Shown here in pieces: positions 48,225 through 58,087 of a stretch of 64,000 nucleotides of DNA; position 1 is the first letter of the stretch, and each line of letters opens with the position of its first letter. A program made the translations under genes and the position numbers. Below the pieces are notes generated by a model. The model did no database searches, was not told where the DNA came from, and worked only from the letters and a program-made list of their open reading frames with translations. Origin of the DNA: Sphingomonadaceae bacterium (GTDB taxonomy: Bacteria; Pseudomonadota; Alphaproteobacteria; Sphingomonadales; Sphingomonadaceae); NCBI GenBank assembly GCA_025056155.1, contig JANWWL010000006.1, positions 248,001-312,000 of the forward strand, written 5' to 3'.

Positions 48225-48304
48225 GCCGGCGATGTGGCGTGCGGCCCGGCCCAGGGCAAGCACCCCGGCTTGCCGGCCGCCGGGCCTCGGCTACGGGGGC
48301 GGGC

Positions 48305-49225
48305 GTGGAAATCTACCTGCCGATCGCCGAGATGTCGGTCAGCGCGCCCCTGATGGTGCTGCTGGGCTTCGGTGTCGGCTTCCTGTCGGGCATGTTCGGC
48401 GTGGGCGGCGGGTTCCTCACCACCCCGCTCCTCATCGTCACGGGCATCCCCCCCGCCGTCGCCGTCGCCTCGTCGGCGACCCAGGTGACGGGCAGCAGCG
48501 TAACCGGTGCGATCGCCCATTGGCGCGCCCGCGCGCTCGACCCCAAGATGGGGCTCGTGATGACGGGCGGCGGGTTCGTGGGCGCCGCCCTCGGCTCGGC
48601 CCTGTTTCGGTGGCTCACCGTTCTGGGCCAAGTCGACGTGGTGATCGCGCTCGCCTACGTGGCGCTTCTGGGCACGGTGGGAAGCCTCATGCTGAAGGAG
48701 TCGCTGGAGGCGCTCGCCCGGCGCCAGCGGGGTGAGGCTCCGCCTCGGCCGGCCCGCCGGCATCACCCGCTGGTGGCCGCCCTGCCCTGGCCCACCCGGT
48801 TCCCGCGCTCGGGTCTCTACATCTCGCCCCTCGCCCCGGCGCTCCTCGGCGCGGCGGTGGGCGTGCTCACGGTCCTCACGGGCGTGGGCGGCGGGTTCAT
48901 CCTGGTGCCCGGCATGCTCTACCTCCTCGGCATGTCGGCCGGCACGGTGGTCGGCACCAGTCTGTTCCAGATCCTGTTCGTCTCGGCGCTCACCACCGTG
49001 CTGCACGCCGTCCAGTCGCAGACGGTCGACATCGTGCTGGCCGGCCTGCTCCTGGTGGGGGGCGTGGTCGGGGCACGGCTTGGAACGGGCGTCGCCCAGC
49101 GCCTTGCGCCCGAGCGGCTGCGCCTTGCGCTCGCCCTGCTGGTGCTGGCGGTGGCCGCCCGCCTGTTCGTGGGCCTGACCTGGCGGCCCGGCAGCCTGTT
49201 CGTGGCCGAGGTCGCCAGCGCATGA
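48305..49225 (+). CDS. TauE/SafE family permease (sulfite/organosulfonate exporter type)
   Basis: A 306-residue membrane protein with about eight hydrophobic segments and the two family repeats: Gly-Met-Phe-Gly-Val-Gly-Gly-Gly-Phe near 24-32 and Gly-Val-Gly-Gly-Gly-Phe near 194-199. The family exports sulfite, sulfoacetate or related anions; the substrate here is unknown. It starts with GTG at 48305 because no ATG precedes the first membrane segment. It ends in an ATGA overlap with the TIGR02186 gene, a pairing often seen in alphaproteobacteria. Confidence 0.88.
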   Translation: MEIYLPIAEMSVSAPLMVLLGFGVGFLSGMFGVGGGFLTTPLLIVTGIPPAVAVASSATQVTGSSVTGAIAHWRARALDPKMGLVMTGGGFVGAALGSALFRWLTVLGQVDVVIALAYVALLGTVGSLMLKESLEALARRQRGEAPPRPARRHHPLVAALPWPTRFPRSGLYISPLAPALLGAAVGVLTVLTGVGGGFILVPGMLYLLGMSAGTVVGTSLFQILFVSALTTVLHAVQSQTVDIVLAGLLLVGGVVGARLGTGVAQRLAPERLRLALALLVLAVAARLFVGLTWRPGSLFVAEVASA

Positions 49226-49977
49226 TCCGGGCGCTCGTGGCCCTGGGCCTTGCGGTTGCCGCCTCGCCGGCACCGGCCGCCCCGCGCCTGGTGGCCGAGC
49301 TCTCGCAGAGCCGAATCGACATCTCCTATCGCTTCGCGGGTGCCGAACTCCTGGTGTTCGGCGCCATCCAGGGAGGCTCGGCGGGGCCGCCGCCGGGGCT
49401 CGCCGTGGTGGTGCGCGGGCCGACCGAGCCCGTCACGGTGCGCCGGCGCGAGCGGGTGCTGGGCATCTGGGTCAATCGCCGGGCCGTCCGCTTCGAGAGC
49501 GTCCCCGGCTACTATGCCGTCGCGACCACCGCCCCGGTCGAGGCGCTGCTCGACGAACGCAACGCCGCCATCCACGAAATCGGGCTCGACTTCCTGCAGC
49601 TGTCGCCGGCGGGCTACGTCGACCCGGACGAAGCCCGCCAGTTCCAGGCCGGCCTGGTCGACCTGCGCCGCGAGGCGGGGCTCTATGTCGAACAGCCCTA
49701 CGGCGTGCGCCTGACCGCTGACGTGCTGTTCCGCGCGCGCATTCCGATGCCCTCGGCGGTGCCGGTGGGCGAGTATCTGGCCGAGGTGTTCCTGATCTCC
49801 GACGGGCGCGTGCGGGCGAAGGCCACCGCCCCCATCCTCGTCGAGAAGTCGGGGTTCGAGCGGTCGATCTTCCTGTTCGCCCATCGCCACGGGCTGGCCT
49901 ATGGCCTGGGTTCGGTGGGCCTTGCGGTGCTTGCGGGTCTGGCCGGGGGGCTGCTCGGCGTCCGCCGCCCGGCCTGA
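49222..49977 (+). CDS. TIGR02186 family exported transmembrane protein
   Basis: A 251-residue protein with a signal peptide (about 1-20), a beta-rich periplasmic part and one C-terminal membrane helix (about 225-246), the layout of the alphaproteobacterial TIGR02186/PF09608 family. Typical segments are Leu-Val-Val/Leu-Phe-Gly-Ala near 42-48 and Val-Val-Val-Arg-Gly-Pro near 62-67. Its gene overlaps the TauE/SafE gene by 4 nt, so it is probably a partner of that transporter. The molecular role is unknown. Confidence 0.82.
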   Translation: MIRALVALGLAVAASPAPAAPRLVAELSQSRIDISYRFAGAELLVFGAIQGGSAGPPPGLAVVVRGPTEPVTVRRRERVLGIWVNRRAVRFESVPGYYAVATTAPVEALLDERNAAIHEIGLDFLQLSPAGYVDPDEARQFQAGLVDLRREAGLYVEQPYGVRLTADVLFRARIPMPSAVPVGEYLAEVFLISDGRVRAKATAPILVEKSGFERSIFLFAHRHGLAYGLGSVGLAVLAGLAGGLLGVRRPA

Positions 49978-50022
49978 CGGCGAGGACTTCACAAGACGCC
50001 GCCGGCCCCCTAGCGCAAGCCG

Positions 50023-52578
50023 ATGGACCGGCCCCAGGCGCCGACCCCGGTGCGGCTCGTCGACTATCGCCCGCCCGACTGGCGGGTGCCGCGCGTCGAC
50101 CTGCGCTTCGAGCTCGACCCACGGCGCACCCTGGTGCACGCCCGTCTCGACGTCGAGCGGGCCGGCGAGCACGACCGTCCCCTGGTCCTCGACGGGGAAG
50201 ACCTTCAGACGTTGCGCGTGGCGGTGGACGGCGAGGAGATGCCGTTGCCCAACGCCGCCCCCCTCGTGCTGCCCATCCCGGGCGACCGGGCGGTCGTCGA
50301 GACGACGGTGGCCGTGCGGCCCGAGGCCAACACGCGCCTCATGGGCCTTTATGCCTCGGGCGGGAACCTGTGCACTCAGTGCGAGGCGGAAGGCTTTCGC
50401 CGCATCACCTGGTTTCCCGACCGGCCCGACGTTCTGGCCCGTTGGCGGGTGCGGCTCGAGGCCGACGCCCAGGCCTTTCCCGTGCTCTTGTCGAACGGCA
50501 ACCCCGCGGGCGCGGGTCCCCTGCCGGGCGGGCGGCACTTCGCCCTGTGGGAAGATCCGCATCCCAAGCCCTGCTACCTGTTCGCGCTGGTGGCCGGCCG
50601 GCTTGCGGCCGCGCGCGATCGGTTCGTGACCGCTTCAGGCCGCCCCGTGGCGCTCGCCATCTGGGTGGCGCCTGACGATTTGCCGCGCACCGGCCATGCC
50701 ATGGCGGCGCTCAAGGCCGCCATGCGGTTCGACGAGGAAGTCTACGGACGCGAATACGACCTCGACGTCTTCAACATCGTTGCCGTGCGCGACTTCAACT
50801 TCGGCGCGATGGAGAACAAGGGCCTCAACATCTTCAACGCGCGCTACGTGCTGGCCGACCCCGCCACGGCCACCGACTTCGACCTCGACTCGGTCGCCGC
50901 CGTGGTGGCGCACGAGTATCTGCACAACTGGTCGGGCAACCGGGTGACCTGCCGCGATTGGTTCCAGCTGAGCCTGAAGGAAGGCTTCACCGTCTTCCGC
51001 GACCAGCAGTTCTCGGCCTCGATCGGCTCGGCGGCCGTTCGCCGCATCCAGGACGTCCGCTTCCTGCGCCAGGTGCAATTTCCGGAGGACGCCGGCCCGC
51101 TGGCGCACCCCGTCCAGCCCGAGCACTATCTCGAGATCTCGAACTTCTACACGCCCACCGTTTACAACAAGGGCGCGGAACTCATCCGGATGATGGCCCG
51201 CATCCTGGGCCCCGCAGCGTTCCGGCGGGCCTGCGACCGGTATTTTGCGGACAACGACGGGAAGGCCGCCACCATCGACGATTTCCTGGCGGCCATGGCG
51301 GCGGAAGGGCTGGATGCGGAGCGCTTTCGGCGCTGGTATCGCCAGGCCGGAACCCCACGAGTGACGGCCCGCCTCGAGCCGGGCGACGGCGGTCTCGCCC
51401 TCTGCCTTCAGCAGTCCAACCCGGTCGCCGGCCCCGAGGCGCCGCCGCTGCCCATCCCGCTGGAGGTGGCCCTGCTCGATCCCGCCACGGGAGCGCACCT
51501 CGTGGCCCCCCACCTCGTCGTGCTGCAGGAACGGATGGAGCGGATACCGTTTCCCGGCGTGCACGGGCCCGCCCTGCTCTCCATCAATCGGGGGTTCACC
51601 GCACCCGTGCGCATCGAGCCCGCACCCGACCGCGCGACGCTCGCCCGCCTGGCCGCCGTCGACGACGATCCCGTCGCGCGCTGGGACGCGCTGCAGGCCC
51701 AGATGCTGTCGGCCATGATGGAGGCGATCGACAAGGGCGTCCCGTCGTTCGCCGAGGTGGTCGAGGCGGTGCGGGCCACGCTCGGGCTGCGCGACCGGGA
51801 TCCCGCCTTCGTGGCCGAGGCCATCCTGCCGCCGCCCGAAGCGGTGGTGGCCGAAGCCTTCGACCAGGCCGATCCGGCCGCCGTGCACGCCGCGCGCCAG
51901 GCGCTGCGCCAGGCCGTGGGCCAGGCGTGCTGCGACGAGCTGTGGGCGGCCTTCGACGACGCCAGCGCTCCTGCCGCCGACCTCTCGCCCCGAGCCAAGG
52001 GGCTGCGCCGGCTGAAGGGGGTGGCGATCGGGCTCCTGATGGCGGCCGACGAGGCGGCCGCGGCCCGGGCCGCCTTCCGCATGTTCGAGGATGCCGACGG
52101 CATGACCGACCGCTGGGCCGCCCTCGTGGCGCTGGCCTCTTCCGACCGGCCCGAGCGGACCCGGGCGCTGGCCGCGTTCCGCGCCCGCCACGGTGCCGAT
52201 CCCGTGTTGCTCGACAACTGGTTCGCCGTGCAGGCGGGGGCGACCCGGGCCGACACGCTCGCGGTGGTCAAGGCGCTGGCTCAGGACCCCGCCTACGATC
52301 GGCGCAATCCTAACCGCGTGCGGGCCCTGTTCCTGTCGCTGGCCAACAACCCGGCCCGCTTCCACGATCCCGAAGCCTATCGCCTGCTGGCGGATGAAGT
52401 GCTGATGCTGGATGCCCTCAATCCCCAGACGGCGGCCCGTCTCGCCCAGCCGCTGGCGCGCTGGCGTCGGCTCGTTCCTTGGCTCGGGCAGGCGATGCGG
52501 GCCGAGCTCGAGCGCATGAGCGCGGCACCCGGCCTGTCGCGCGAAGTGCGCGACGTGGTGAGCCGAGCGCTGGCCTAA
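50023..52578 (+). CDS. pepN: Aminopeptidase N
   Basis: An 851-residue M1 metallopeptidase that trims N-terminal residues from peptides in the cytoplasm. Gly-Ala-Met-Glu-Asn is at 261-265, the zinc motif His-Glu-Tyr-Leu-His at 297-301 with the third ligand Glu320, and a catalytic Tyr is expected near Tyr-Thr-Pro-Thr-Val-Tyr. Domain order and length match the E. coli PepN subgroup. It ends in a 4-nt tail-to-tail overlap with the MFS gene. Confidence 0.96.
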   Translation: MDRPQAPTPVRLVDYRPPDWRVPRVDLRFELDPRRTLVHARLDVERAGEHDRPLVLDGEDLQTLRVAVDGEEMPLPNAAPLVLPIPGDRAVVETTVAVRPEANTRLMGLYASGGNLCTQCEAEGFRRITWFPDRPDVLARWRVRLEADAQAFPVLLSNGNPAGAGPLPGGRHFALWEDPHPKPCYLFALVAGRLAAARDRFVTASGRPVALAIWVAPDDLPRTGHAMAALKAAMRFDEEVYGREYDLDVFNIVAVRDFNFGAMENKGLNIFNARYVLADPATATDFDLDSVAAVVAHEYLHNWSGNRVTCRDWFQLSLKEGFTVFRDQQFSASIGSAAVRRIQDVRFLRQVQFPEDAGPLAHPVQPEHYLEISNFYTPTVYNKGAELIRMMARILGPAAFRRACDRYFADNDGKAATIDDFLAAMAAEGLDAERFRRWYRQAGTPRVTARLEPGDGGLALCLQQSNPVAGPEAPPLPIPLEVALLDPATGAHLVAPHLVVLQERMERIPFPGVHGPALLSINRGFTAPVRIEPAPDRATLARLAAVDDDPVARWDALQAQMLSAMMEAIDKGVPSFAEVVEAVRATLGLRDRDPAFVAEAILPPPEAVVAEAFDQADPAAVHAARQALRQAVGQACCDELWAAFDDASAPAADLSPRAKGLRRLKGVAIGLLMAADEAAAARAAFRMFEDADGMTDRWAALVALASSDRPERTRALAAFRARHGADPVLLDNWFAVQAGATRADTLAVVKALAQDPAYDRRNPNRVRALFLSLANNPARFHDPEAYRLLADEVLMLDALNPQTAARLAQPLARWRRLVPWLGQAMRAELERMSAAPGLSREVRDVVSRALA

Positions 52579-53921
52579 CTCCCTTCCGTTGACGCGGCGT
52601 CGAGCTCGGCGCGGATGCGGGCGTGGGCCGCCGCGTCGATCGGCCAGCGCCAGGCGAGCCACGCGGCCACGGCCCCGAACACCAGAGGCGGCACGGTGAA
52701 CACCAAGACGAGGCCCAGCAGGGCGGTCGCGTCGTTGGTGGCGCCGGGCGCGGGATCGAACCCGAAGAGCCCCAGGAGCGGATAGAGAAGTCCCACGGGG
52801 GCGGCGTAGCCCAGCTTGCTGGTGGCGGTGAGGATCGCAAACGACAGCCCGGTGGTGTCCCGGGCCTCATGGCCCGCCCGGCGGGCGTCGAGGATGCGCG
52901 CGTCGTTGAGGTCGGCCAGCATCGAGCGCAACAGGAACCCGGGTGCGGCGAACGGCAGGCCCGCCACCACCATGCCGAGGGCTGCGAGTTCCACATGCCC
53001 CCGGGGCACCACCAGGATGCCGGCCTGGGCCAGGCCGATGCCCACGGAGGCCAGGGCCACGGCGCGGTGCTTGCCGATGCGCGCGGCAAGCCGGATCCAC
53101 AGCGGGGCCGCCAGCAACCCGGCCGTGAAGTAGCACAGCAGGAGCACCGAGGTCTGTTGCGGGGTGAACCCCTTGACCTGGGTGAACATGAACAGGAACA
53201 GGGCGCCGGCCACCGCCGGCACGGCCGCCAGCATCAGGTCGAGCAGCAGAAGCTCGATCATCCGCCGGTCTTGGAACAGGGCGCGGGCCGCCCGCCACGA
53301 CCGGCCGAGCGGCTCGGCGGCCGCGCGCCCTTCGGGCACCAGCGCCACTGCCGCCAGCGCAGTGACGGGCAGCAGGGCGATGATGAACCAGCCCATCGCG
53401 CGAACGCCCGAATCGCCCACGCCGAGCGCGGCCGTCAGCGGCGGCATCGTCAACACGAGGATGGTGCCGCTTACGTTGGCGGCCGTCCACCAGCCGAAGA
53501 TCCGCGCCCGTTCGGCATAGTCGGGCGACAGCCGGGCCCCCCAGCTCGTCTGGGCCAGGAACACCATCGAATAGCCCAGGAACAGGACGAGAAGGTTGAG
53601 CAGCGCCTCGGTGGCCGAGACGCCCGGGCGTTCCATGAACGTGAGGAACACGCCCGCCATCAACACGGCAGCACCGGTGGCGAGCCATGGGCGGAACTGG
53701 CCGAGCCGGCCCTTCGTCCCGTCCATGAGCGAGCCGAGGAGGGGATCGAGCGGGATGTCGATCACGCGCACGAGGGCGAACAGCAGGCCGACCACCCCCA
53801 GCGGCAGCCCCAGCGTGCCGGCGTAGTGGGGCGGCAGGTGCACCACCAGCGGCAGCCCCAGGGCGGCCACCGGCAGCGACGGCCCGCACCAGGCCGCAAG
53901 TCGCAAGGGGGCCACCCGCAT
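52575..53921 (-). CDS. MFS transporter, GPH/sugar:cation symporter (MFS_2) type
   Basis: A 448-residue membrane protein with about 12 hydrophobic segments. Asp-Ile-Pro-Leu-Asp-Pro-Leu-Leu-Gly-Ser-Leu-Met-Asp near 54-66 is the GPH-family signature (usually Asp-x-x-x-Asp-Pro-x-x-Gly). The family uses cations to import sugars, but many alphaproteobacterial members are of unknown substrate. The ATG at 53921 lies right before the first membrane segment; the gene is divergent from the flippase gene. Confidence 0.82.
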   Translation of the reverse strand: MRVAPLRLAAWCGPSLPVAALGLPLVVHLPPHYAGTLGLPLGVVGLLFALVRVIDIPLDPLLGSLMDGTKGRLGQFRPWLATGAAVLMAGVFLTFMERPGVSATEALLNLLVLFLGYSMVFLAQTSWGARLSPDYAERARIFGWWTAANVSGTILVLTMPPLTAALGVGDSGVRAMGWFIIALLPVTALAAVALVPEGRAAAEPLGRSWRAARALFQDRRMIELLLLDLMLAAVPAVAGALFLFMFTQVKGFTPQQTSVLLLCYFTAGLLAAPLWIRLAARIGKHRAVALASVGIGLAQAGILVVPRGHVELAALGMVVAGLPFAAPGFLLRSMLADLNDARILDARRAGHEARDTTGLSFAILTATSKLGYAAPVGLLYPLLGLFGFDPAPGATNDATALLGLVLVFTVPPLVFGAVAAWLAWRWPIDAAAHARIRAELDAASTEGS

Positions 53922-54005
53922 GGCGGGCTTGTGGCGCAGGGGCCGCCCGGCCGGCAAGCCGCCGGCCCTTTCCTTTCCGGGCCGCATGCCGAAGAAGACC
54001 CCCCC

Positions 54006-55436
54006 ATGGGTGCCCAGGAGCTGGCGAAGGGCGGCCGGCAGAACGTCTTCGGCTACGTGATGCGGCTGGTGGCCCGCATCCCCTTCCTCGTGGTGGGGGG
54101 GCGGCTCTACGGCGCCGAGGACCTGGGGCGCTTCGCCTACGCCACCATGGCCATCGAGTTCGCCGCAGCCTTGGCGCTCGTGGGGCTCAAGCGGGGGCTG
54201 GCGCTGGCGCTGGCCCGCGGCCGCCAACCCGACGCCCACGTGCTGGCCGACGCCGTCGTCCTGGTCGCCATGGTGGGATCGACGATCGCGGGTCTTCTCG
54301 TCCTGTTCCCCACCCTCTTGTTTCCCGAAGGCCTGCAGAGCCCCACCGAGCGGTGGCTGGCCCTCCTGGTGGTGCTGGTCGCCCTCCTCGACCTGTTGTT
54401 GGCGGGGCTCGCCTGGCGGCGGCGGATCGACGTGCAGGTCACCTCGCGCGCCCTGGTCGAGCCCTGGGTGCTCTCGCTCGCGGCCATCCTCCTCTTCTAC
54501 ACCCCCTTGCGCCCCCAGGGCCTGCTGTGGGCCTATGTGCTGAGCGTGCTGGCGGCCCTCACGGTCGCCCTGCCGCCCGCGGCACGCGCCTTCGGCCGGC
54601 CCCGCCGTTGGCGGCCCAGCCTCGAGCGCCTGCGGCGTCTGTTGGGCGAGAACCTGCCCGTCGCCGGGGCCGACGTCATCGACTGGGCCACCCGGCGCGT
54701 CGATCTCTTCATCCTCGGTCGCTTCGCCTCGGCCGAGGCGGTGGGCATCTACTACGTCGCCCAGCAGATCGCGACGCTGGCCGGCCGGCTGCGCACCAGC
54801 TTCGATCCCATCCTTGCCCCCCTCCTCTCCCAGGCGTTGGCCGCCGGCCGCCAGGCCGAGGCCGCCCAGCACCTGGCCCAGGTGGGCGTGTGGGTGATCA
54901 CGGTGCAGCTGTGCGTGGTGATGATGATCGGAATCGCCTGCGAGGGCTCCATGGGCCTCTTCGGCCCCGAGTTCGCGGCCGGCGGCCTGGTGCTCCTGTT
55001 CCTGCTGCTGGCCGAACTCGCCGCCAGCCAGGCGTCGATCGCGGAATCGGGCCTCATCTACGTGCGGGCGCGCCTCAACCTGGCGGTGAGTGGACTAGCA
55101 CTCGCCCTGGAGGCGGCCGTGGCCCTGATCCTCGTCCCCCGGTTGGGGGGCGAAGGCGCAGCGCTCGGCCTGCTGGTTGGCATGGTCTTCGCCGCCGGGG
55201 CGAAGCAGTTCCTCATCGTCCGCGCGCTGGGGCGGCCGGTGCCGATGTGGCGCTGGTCGATCCTCGGCTGCGCCGTGCCGCCCTTCCTCTACGGCTGGGC
55301 CACCCGCGCCTTGCCTGAGGCCTGGCACATGGTGGCCACGGGCTTCGGCCTGCCCCTCCTCTACTTCACGCTGATCTGGCGCTTCGCCTATGGGCCGGCC
55401 GACAAGGTGCTGATCGCCCGGGAGCGCCCGGCCTGA
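54006..55436 (+). CDS. Polysaccharide flippase-like protein (MVF/Wzx type)
   Basis: A 476-residue membrane protein with 12 or more hydrophobic segments and the family N-terminus (Gly-Gly-Arg-Gln-Asn-Val-Phe-Gly-Tyr, then Leu-Tyr-Gly-Ala-Glu-Asp-Leu-Gly-Arg-Phe). Wzx-like proteins flip lipid-linked sugar units across the inner membrane. No polysaccharide polymerase or glycosyltransferase cluster is next to it, so its lipid substrate is open. The ATG at 54006 is the first in the domain. Confidence 0.8.
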   Translation: MGAQELAKGGRQNVFGYVMRLVARIPFLVVGGRLYGAEDLGRFAYATMAIEFAAALALVGLKRGLALALARGRQPDAHVLADAVVLVAMVGSTIAGLLVLFPTLLFPEGLQSPTERWLALLVVLVALLDLLLAGLAWRRRIDVQVTSRALVEPWVLSLAAILLFYTPLRPQGLLWAYVLSVLAALTVALPPAARAFGRPRRWRPSLERLRRLLGENLPVAGADVIDWATRRVDLFILGRFASAEAVGIYYVAQQIATLAGRLRTSFDPILAPLLSQALAAGRQAEAAQHLAQVGVWVITVQLCVVMMIGIACEGSMGLFGPEFAAGGLVLLFLLLAELAASQASIAESGLIYVRARLNLAVSGLALALEAAVALILVPRLGGEGAALGLLVGMVFAAGAKQFLIVRALGRPVPMWRWSILGCAVPPFLYGWATRALPEAWHMVATGFGLPLLYFTLIWRFAYGPADKVLIARERPA

Positions 55437-55688
55437 CCCGTGGGCTCACCGGCCGGCGGGGCCGGTCGGCACCCCCGGGGCGGCCGCTCCTGGCGGGAAG
55501 TCCGAACGAAGGGCCACGCGGCGGGGCGCCGCGATCGGTCGCATCGGATGCCGGGGGGGCGGTTGCACGGGCCAGGCGAGCCCATGGACGTCCCGCGCGC
55601 GGGCCCTCCTCTTGCCGTGGCGCCCTGCCGCGGGCGGTGGGGTTCCGGCCTTAGGGGTGCCCTTCCGTCGGGCCCGGCGGCTTCCTAG
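55437..55688. other. Intergenic region upstream of hslV
   Basis: 252 bp between the flippase and hslV. It is GC-rich with no supported gene. A heat-shock promoter for hslVU may be expected here, but I cannot read a clear RpoH -35/-10 pair. Confidence 0.4.
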
Positions 55689-56285
55689 ATGGAGGGCGCC
55701 CGCTTCCACCTCCCGGCTTGGACAAGGACGCGAACCCTGGACACCTCGCCCCCCCGCTGGCACGGCACCACCATCCTTGCGGTCCGCAAGGACGGCCGGG
55801 TGGTCGTGGCCGGTGACGGCCAGGTCAGCCTGGGGCACACGATCGTCAAACCCAACGCGCGCAAGGTTCGTCGCTTGGGCGCCGACGGCCGGGTCATCGG
55901 GGGGTTCGCGGGCTCCACCGCCGATGCCTTCACCTTGTTCGAACGGCTCGAGAACAAGCTCGAGCGCTTTCCAGGCCAGCTGACGCGCGCCGCCGTCGAG
56001 CTGGCGCGCGACTGGCGGCAAGACCGCTACCTGCGCCGGCTGGAAGCGATGATGGTGGTGGCCGACGCCGAGGCCACGCTGCTCCTGACGGGCACGGGCG
56101 ACGTGTTGGAACCTTCGGACGGGATCGCGGCCATCGGCTCGGGCGGGCCCTATGCCTTGGCCGCGGCCCGCGCGCTCGTCGACCAGCCGCTGGACGCCGA
56201 GGCCATCGCCCGCCGCGCCATGGCGATCGCGGCGGGGATCTGCGTCTTCACCAACGAGGAGCTCACCGTGGAGTCGCTGCCATGA
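55689..56285 (+). CDS. hslV: ATP-dependent protease proteolytic subunit HslV
   Basis: A 198-residue threonine protease subunit of the HslVU (ClpQY) complex. The active-site Thr27 starts the conserved Thr-Thr-Ile-Leu-Ala-Val-Arg, followed by Ala-Gly-Asp-Gly-Gln-Val-Ser and Gly-Ser-Gly-Gly-Pro-Tyr-Ala. The mature chain is thus preceded by 26 residues, where E. coli has only Met. A His-Gly before the Thr matches the short leader I recall from sphingomonads. If a CTG at 55737 were the start, the leader would be 10 residues. The stop overlaps hslU (ATGA). Confidence 0.93.
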   Translation: MEGARFHLPAWTRTRTLDTSPPRWHGTTILAVRKDGRVVVAGDGQVSLGHTIVKPNARKVRRLGADGRVIGGFAGSTADAFTLFERLENKLERFPGQLTRAAVELARDWRQDRYLRRLEAMMVVADAEATLLLTGTGDVLEPSDGIAAIGSGGPYALAAARALVDQPLDAEAIARRAMAIAAGICVFTNEELTVESLP

Positions 56286-57619
56286 CCGCGCGCCTGCAGC
56301 CCGCCGCCCCGGCGGCGCGCGGCGCGCCGGCCCCCCTCACCCCGCCCGAGATCGTGGCCCAGCTCGACCGCTACATCGTGGGCCAGGCGGAAGCGAAGCG
56401 GGCGGTCGCCATCGCGCTCAGGAACCGGTGGCGGCGCCAGCAGCTGCCGCCCGAACTCAGGGACGAGGTGACGCCCAAGAACATCTTGATGATCGGCCCT
56501 ACCGGCTGCGGGAAGACCGAGATCGCCCGCCGGCTGGCGAAGCTGGCCGACGCGCCGTTCGTGAAGGTCGAGGCCACCAAGTTCACCGAAGTGGGCTATG
56601 TCGGCCGCGACGTCGACTCCATCATCCGCGACCTGGTGGAGGAGTCCATCCGCCTGGTGCGCGAGCGCCGCCGGGCCGACGTGCGCGCGGCCGCCGAACA
56701 GGCCGCCACCGAGCGGCTCCTGGACGCGCTCGTGGGCCGGGACGCCAGCGAGGCCACGCGCCAAGCTTTCCGGCAGCGGCTGGCCGACGGGTCGCTCAAG
56801 GGCCGCGAAGTCGACATCGAGGTGGAGGAACCCGGCCCCACCGTGCCGTTCGAGCTGCCCGGCATCCCGGGCGGGCAGGTGATCGACGTGGGCGAGATGC
56901 TGCGCCGGGCCATGGGCGGACGGCGCACCCGCCGACGGCGCATGACGGTCGAGGCGGCCTTCGAGCAGTTGGTGGCCGAGGAAAGCGATCGCCGCCTGGA
57001 CGCCGACGACATCGCGCGCGAGGCGGTGAAGGCGGCCGAGACCCATGGCATCGTGTTCCTGGATGAGGTGGACAAGATCGCCCGCTCGGACATCGTGGGG
57101 GGATCCGTGAGCCGCGAGGGCGTGCAGCGCGACCTCCTGCCGCTCATCGAGGGCACCACGGTCTCGACTCGCTACGGGCCGGTCAAGACCGACCACATCC
57201 TGTTCATCGCCTCCGGCGCCTTCCACGTCGCCAAGCCGTCGGACCTGTTGCCGGAACTGCAGGGGCGGCTGCCCATCCGGGTCGAGCTCAAGGGCCTGTC
57301 GCGCGCCGATTTCGAGCGGATCCTGACCGAGACCGAGGCGTCACTGCCGCGCCAGTACGCGGCCCTGTTGGCGACGGAAGGGGTGACCCTGGAGTTCACG
57401 CCCGACGGCATCGCGGCCATCGCCCGCATCGCGGCCGAAGTGAACGAGCGCGTGGAGAACATCGGGGCCCGCCGACTGGCCACCGTGATGGAAAAGCTGT
57501 TGGAGGACGTGCTGTTCGACCCCGGCCCCGGCGGCCGCGTGGTGGTGGACGGCCCCTTCGTGGAGCGACAGCTGGAAGGTATCGCCCGGCACGCCGATCT
57601 GGCGCGCTTCATCCTCTAG
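56282..57619 (+). CDS. hslU: ATP-dependent protease ATPase subunit HslU
   Basis: A 445-residue AAA+ unfoldase that feeds HslV. Walker A Gly-Pro-Thr-Gly-Cys-Gly-Lys-Thr is at 72-79, the Gly-Tyr-Val-Gly-Arg-Asp pore loop near 105-110, Walker B Val-Phe-Leu-Asp-Glu-Val-Asp-Lys and sensor segments later. The I-domain (about 120-235) is normal in size. The C-terminal tail Leu-Ala-Arg-Phe-Ile-Leu, which docks into HslV, is intact. Confidence 0.97.
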   Translation: MTARLQPAAPAARGAPAPLTPPEIVAQLDRYIVGQAEAKRAVAIALRNRWRRQQLPPELRDEVTPKNILMIGPTGCGKTEIARRLAKLADAPFVKVEATKFTEVGYVGRDVDSIIRDLVEESIRLVRERRRADVRAAAEQAATERLLDALVGRDASEATRQAFRQRLADGSLKGREVDIEVEEPGPTVPFELPGIPGGQVIDVGEMLRRAMGGRRTRRRRMTVEAAFEQLVAEESDRRLDADDIAREAVKAAETHGIVFLDEVDKIARSDIVGGSVSREGVQRDLLPLIEGTTVSTRYGPVKTDHILFIASGAFHVAKPSDLLPELQGRLPIRVELKGLSRADFERILTETEASLPRQYAALLATEGVTLEFTPDGIAAIARIAAEVNERVENIGARRLATVMEKLLEDVLFDPGPGGRVVVDGPFVERQLEGIARHADLARFIL

Positions 57620-57821
57620 GCCGGGCCGACGCGGCGCGGGGGGAGAGGAAGCGGCGGGCCCGTCGGCGCGCGCCGGCCCTTCTCGGGCCAGCCGTCAGAG
57701 CCGGTCGGGACGTGGCGCCATCCCCCGCGCCGGAGAGCGTTGAGCCCGGCGGACAAGGGCCGGTGGGAACGGGGACTCTCGTCCGCCCCAGCGCTTGAAC
57801 CTGTGAGCCCACAACCGGCGC

Positions 57822-57984
57822 GGCGGGTGAGTGAGGGCGAGAGGGGCCCAGGGTCTCGCTGCGGGGAGCGGAAGGCAAGTAGGCTGGGCTGGTCAGGGCA
57901 AGGGGCGCCCGGGATCCCGCGCCGAAACCCTGGGACCCAATCGACGAGGCCGGTCAGGGCGAGAATGACCCCCGGTCCCGCGCT
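57822..57984. repeat. Degenerate about 61-65-bp repeats after hslU
   Basis: The 392-bp spacer 57620-58011 holds no supported gene. Within it, GGCTGGTCAGGGC (57887) and GGCCGGTCAGGGC (57948) start 61 bp apart and are followed by similar GC-rich tracts ending in TCCCGCGC or close to it. A weaker copy starts at 57822. Copies are imperfect, so this is a decayed repeat or a repeated structural RNA element. Confidence 0.5.
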
Positions 57985-58011
57985 GGGACGTCGAGGCCCG
58001 GCGGGCGGGGC

Positions 58012-58087
58012 TGGTGGAGACGAGGGGAATCGAACCCCTGACCTCAGCAGTGCGATTGCTGCGCTCTCCCAACTGAGCTACGTCCCC
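58012..58087 (-). tRNA. tRNA-Ala (anticodon CGC)
   Basis: A 76-nt tRNA read on the minus strand. The acceptor stem GGGGACG/CGTCTCC contains the G3-U70 pair that marks tRNA-Ala. The anticodon stem CAGCA/TGCTG encloses the loop ATCGCAC, giving anticodon CGC (codon GCG). The T-arm AGGGG-TTCGATT-CCCCT is standard, and the 3' CCA is encoded. Confidence 0.96.
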
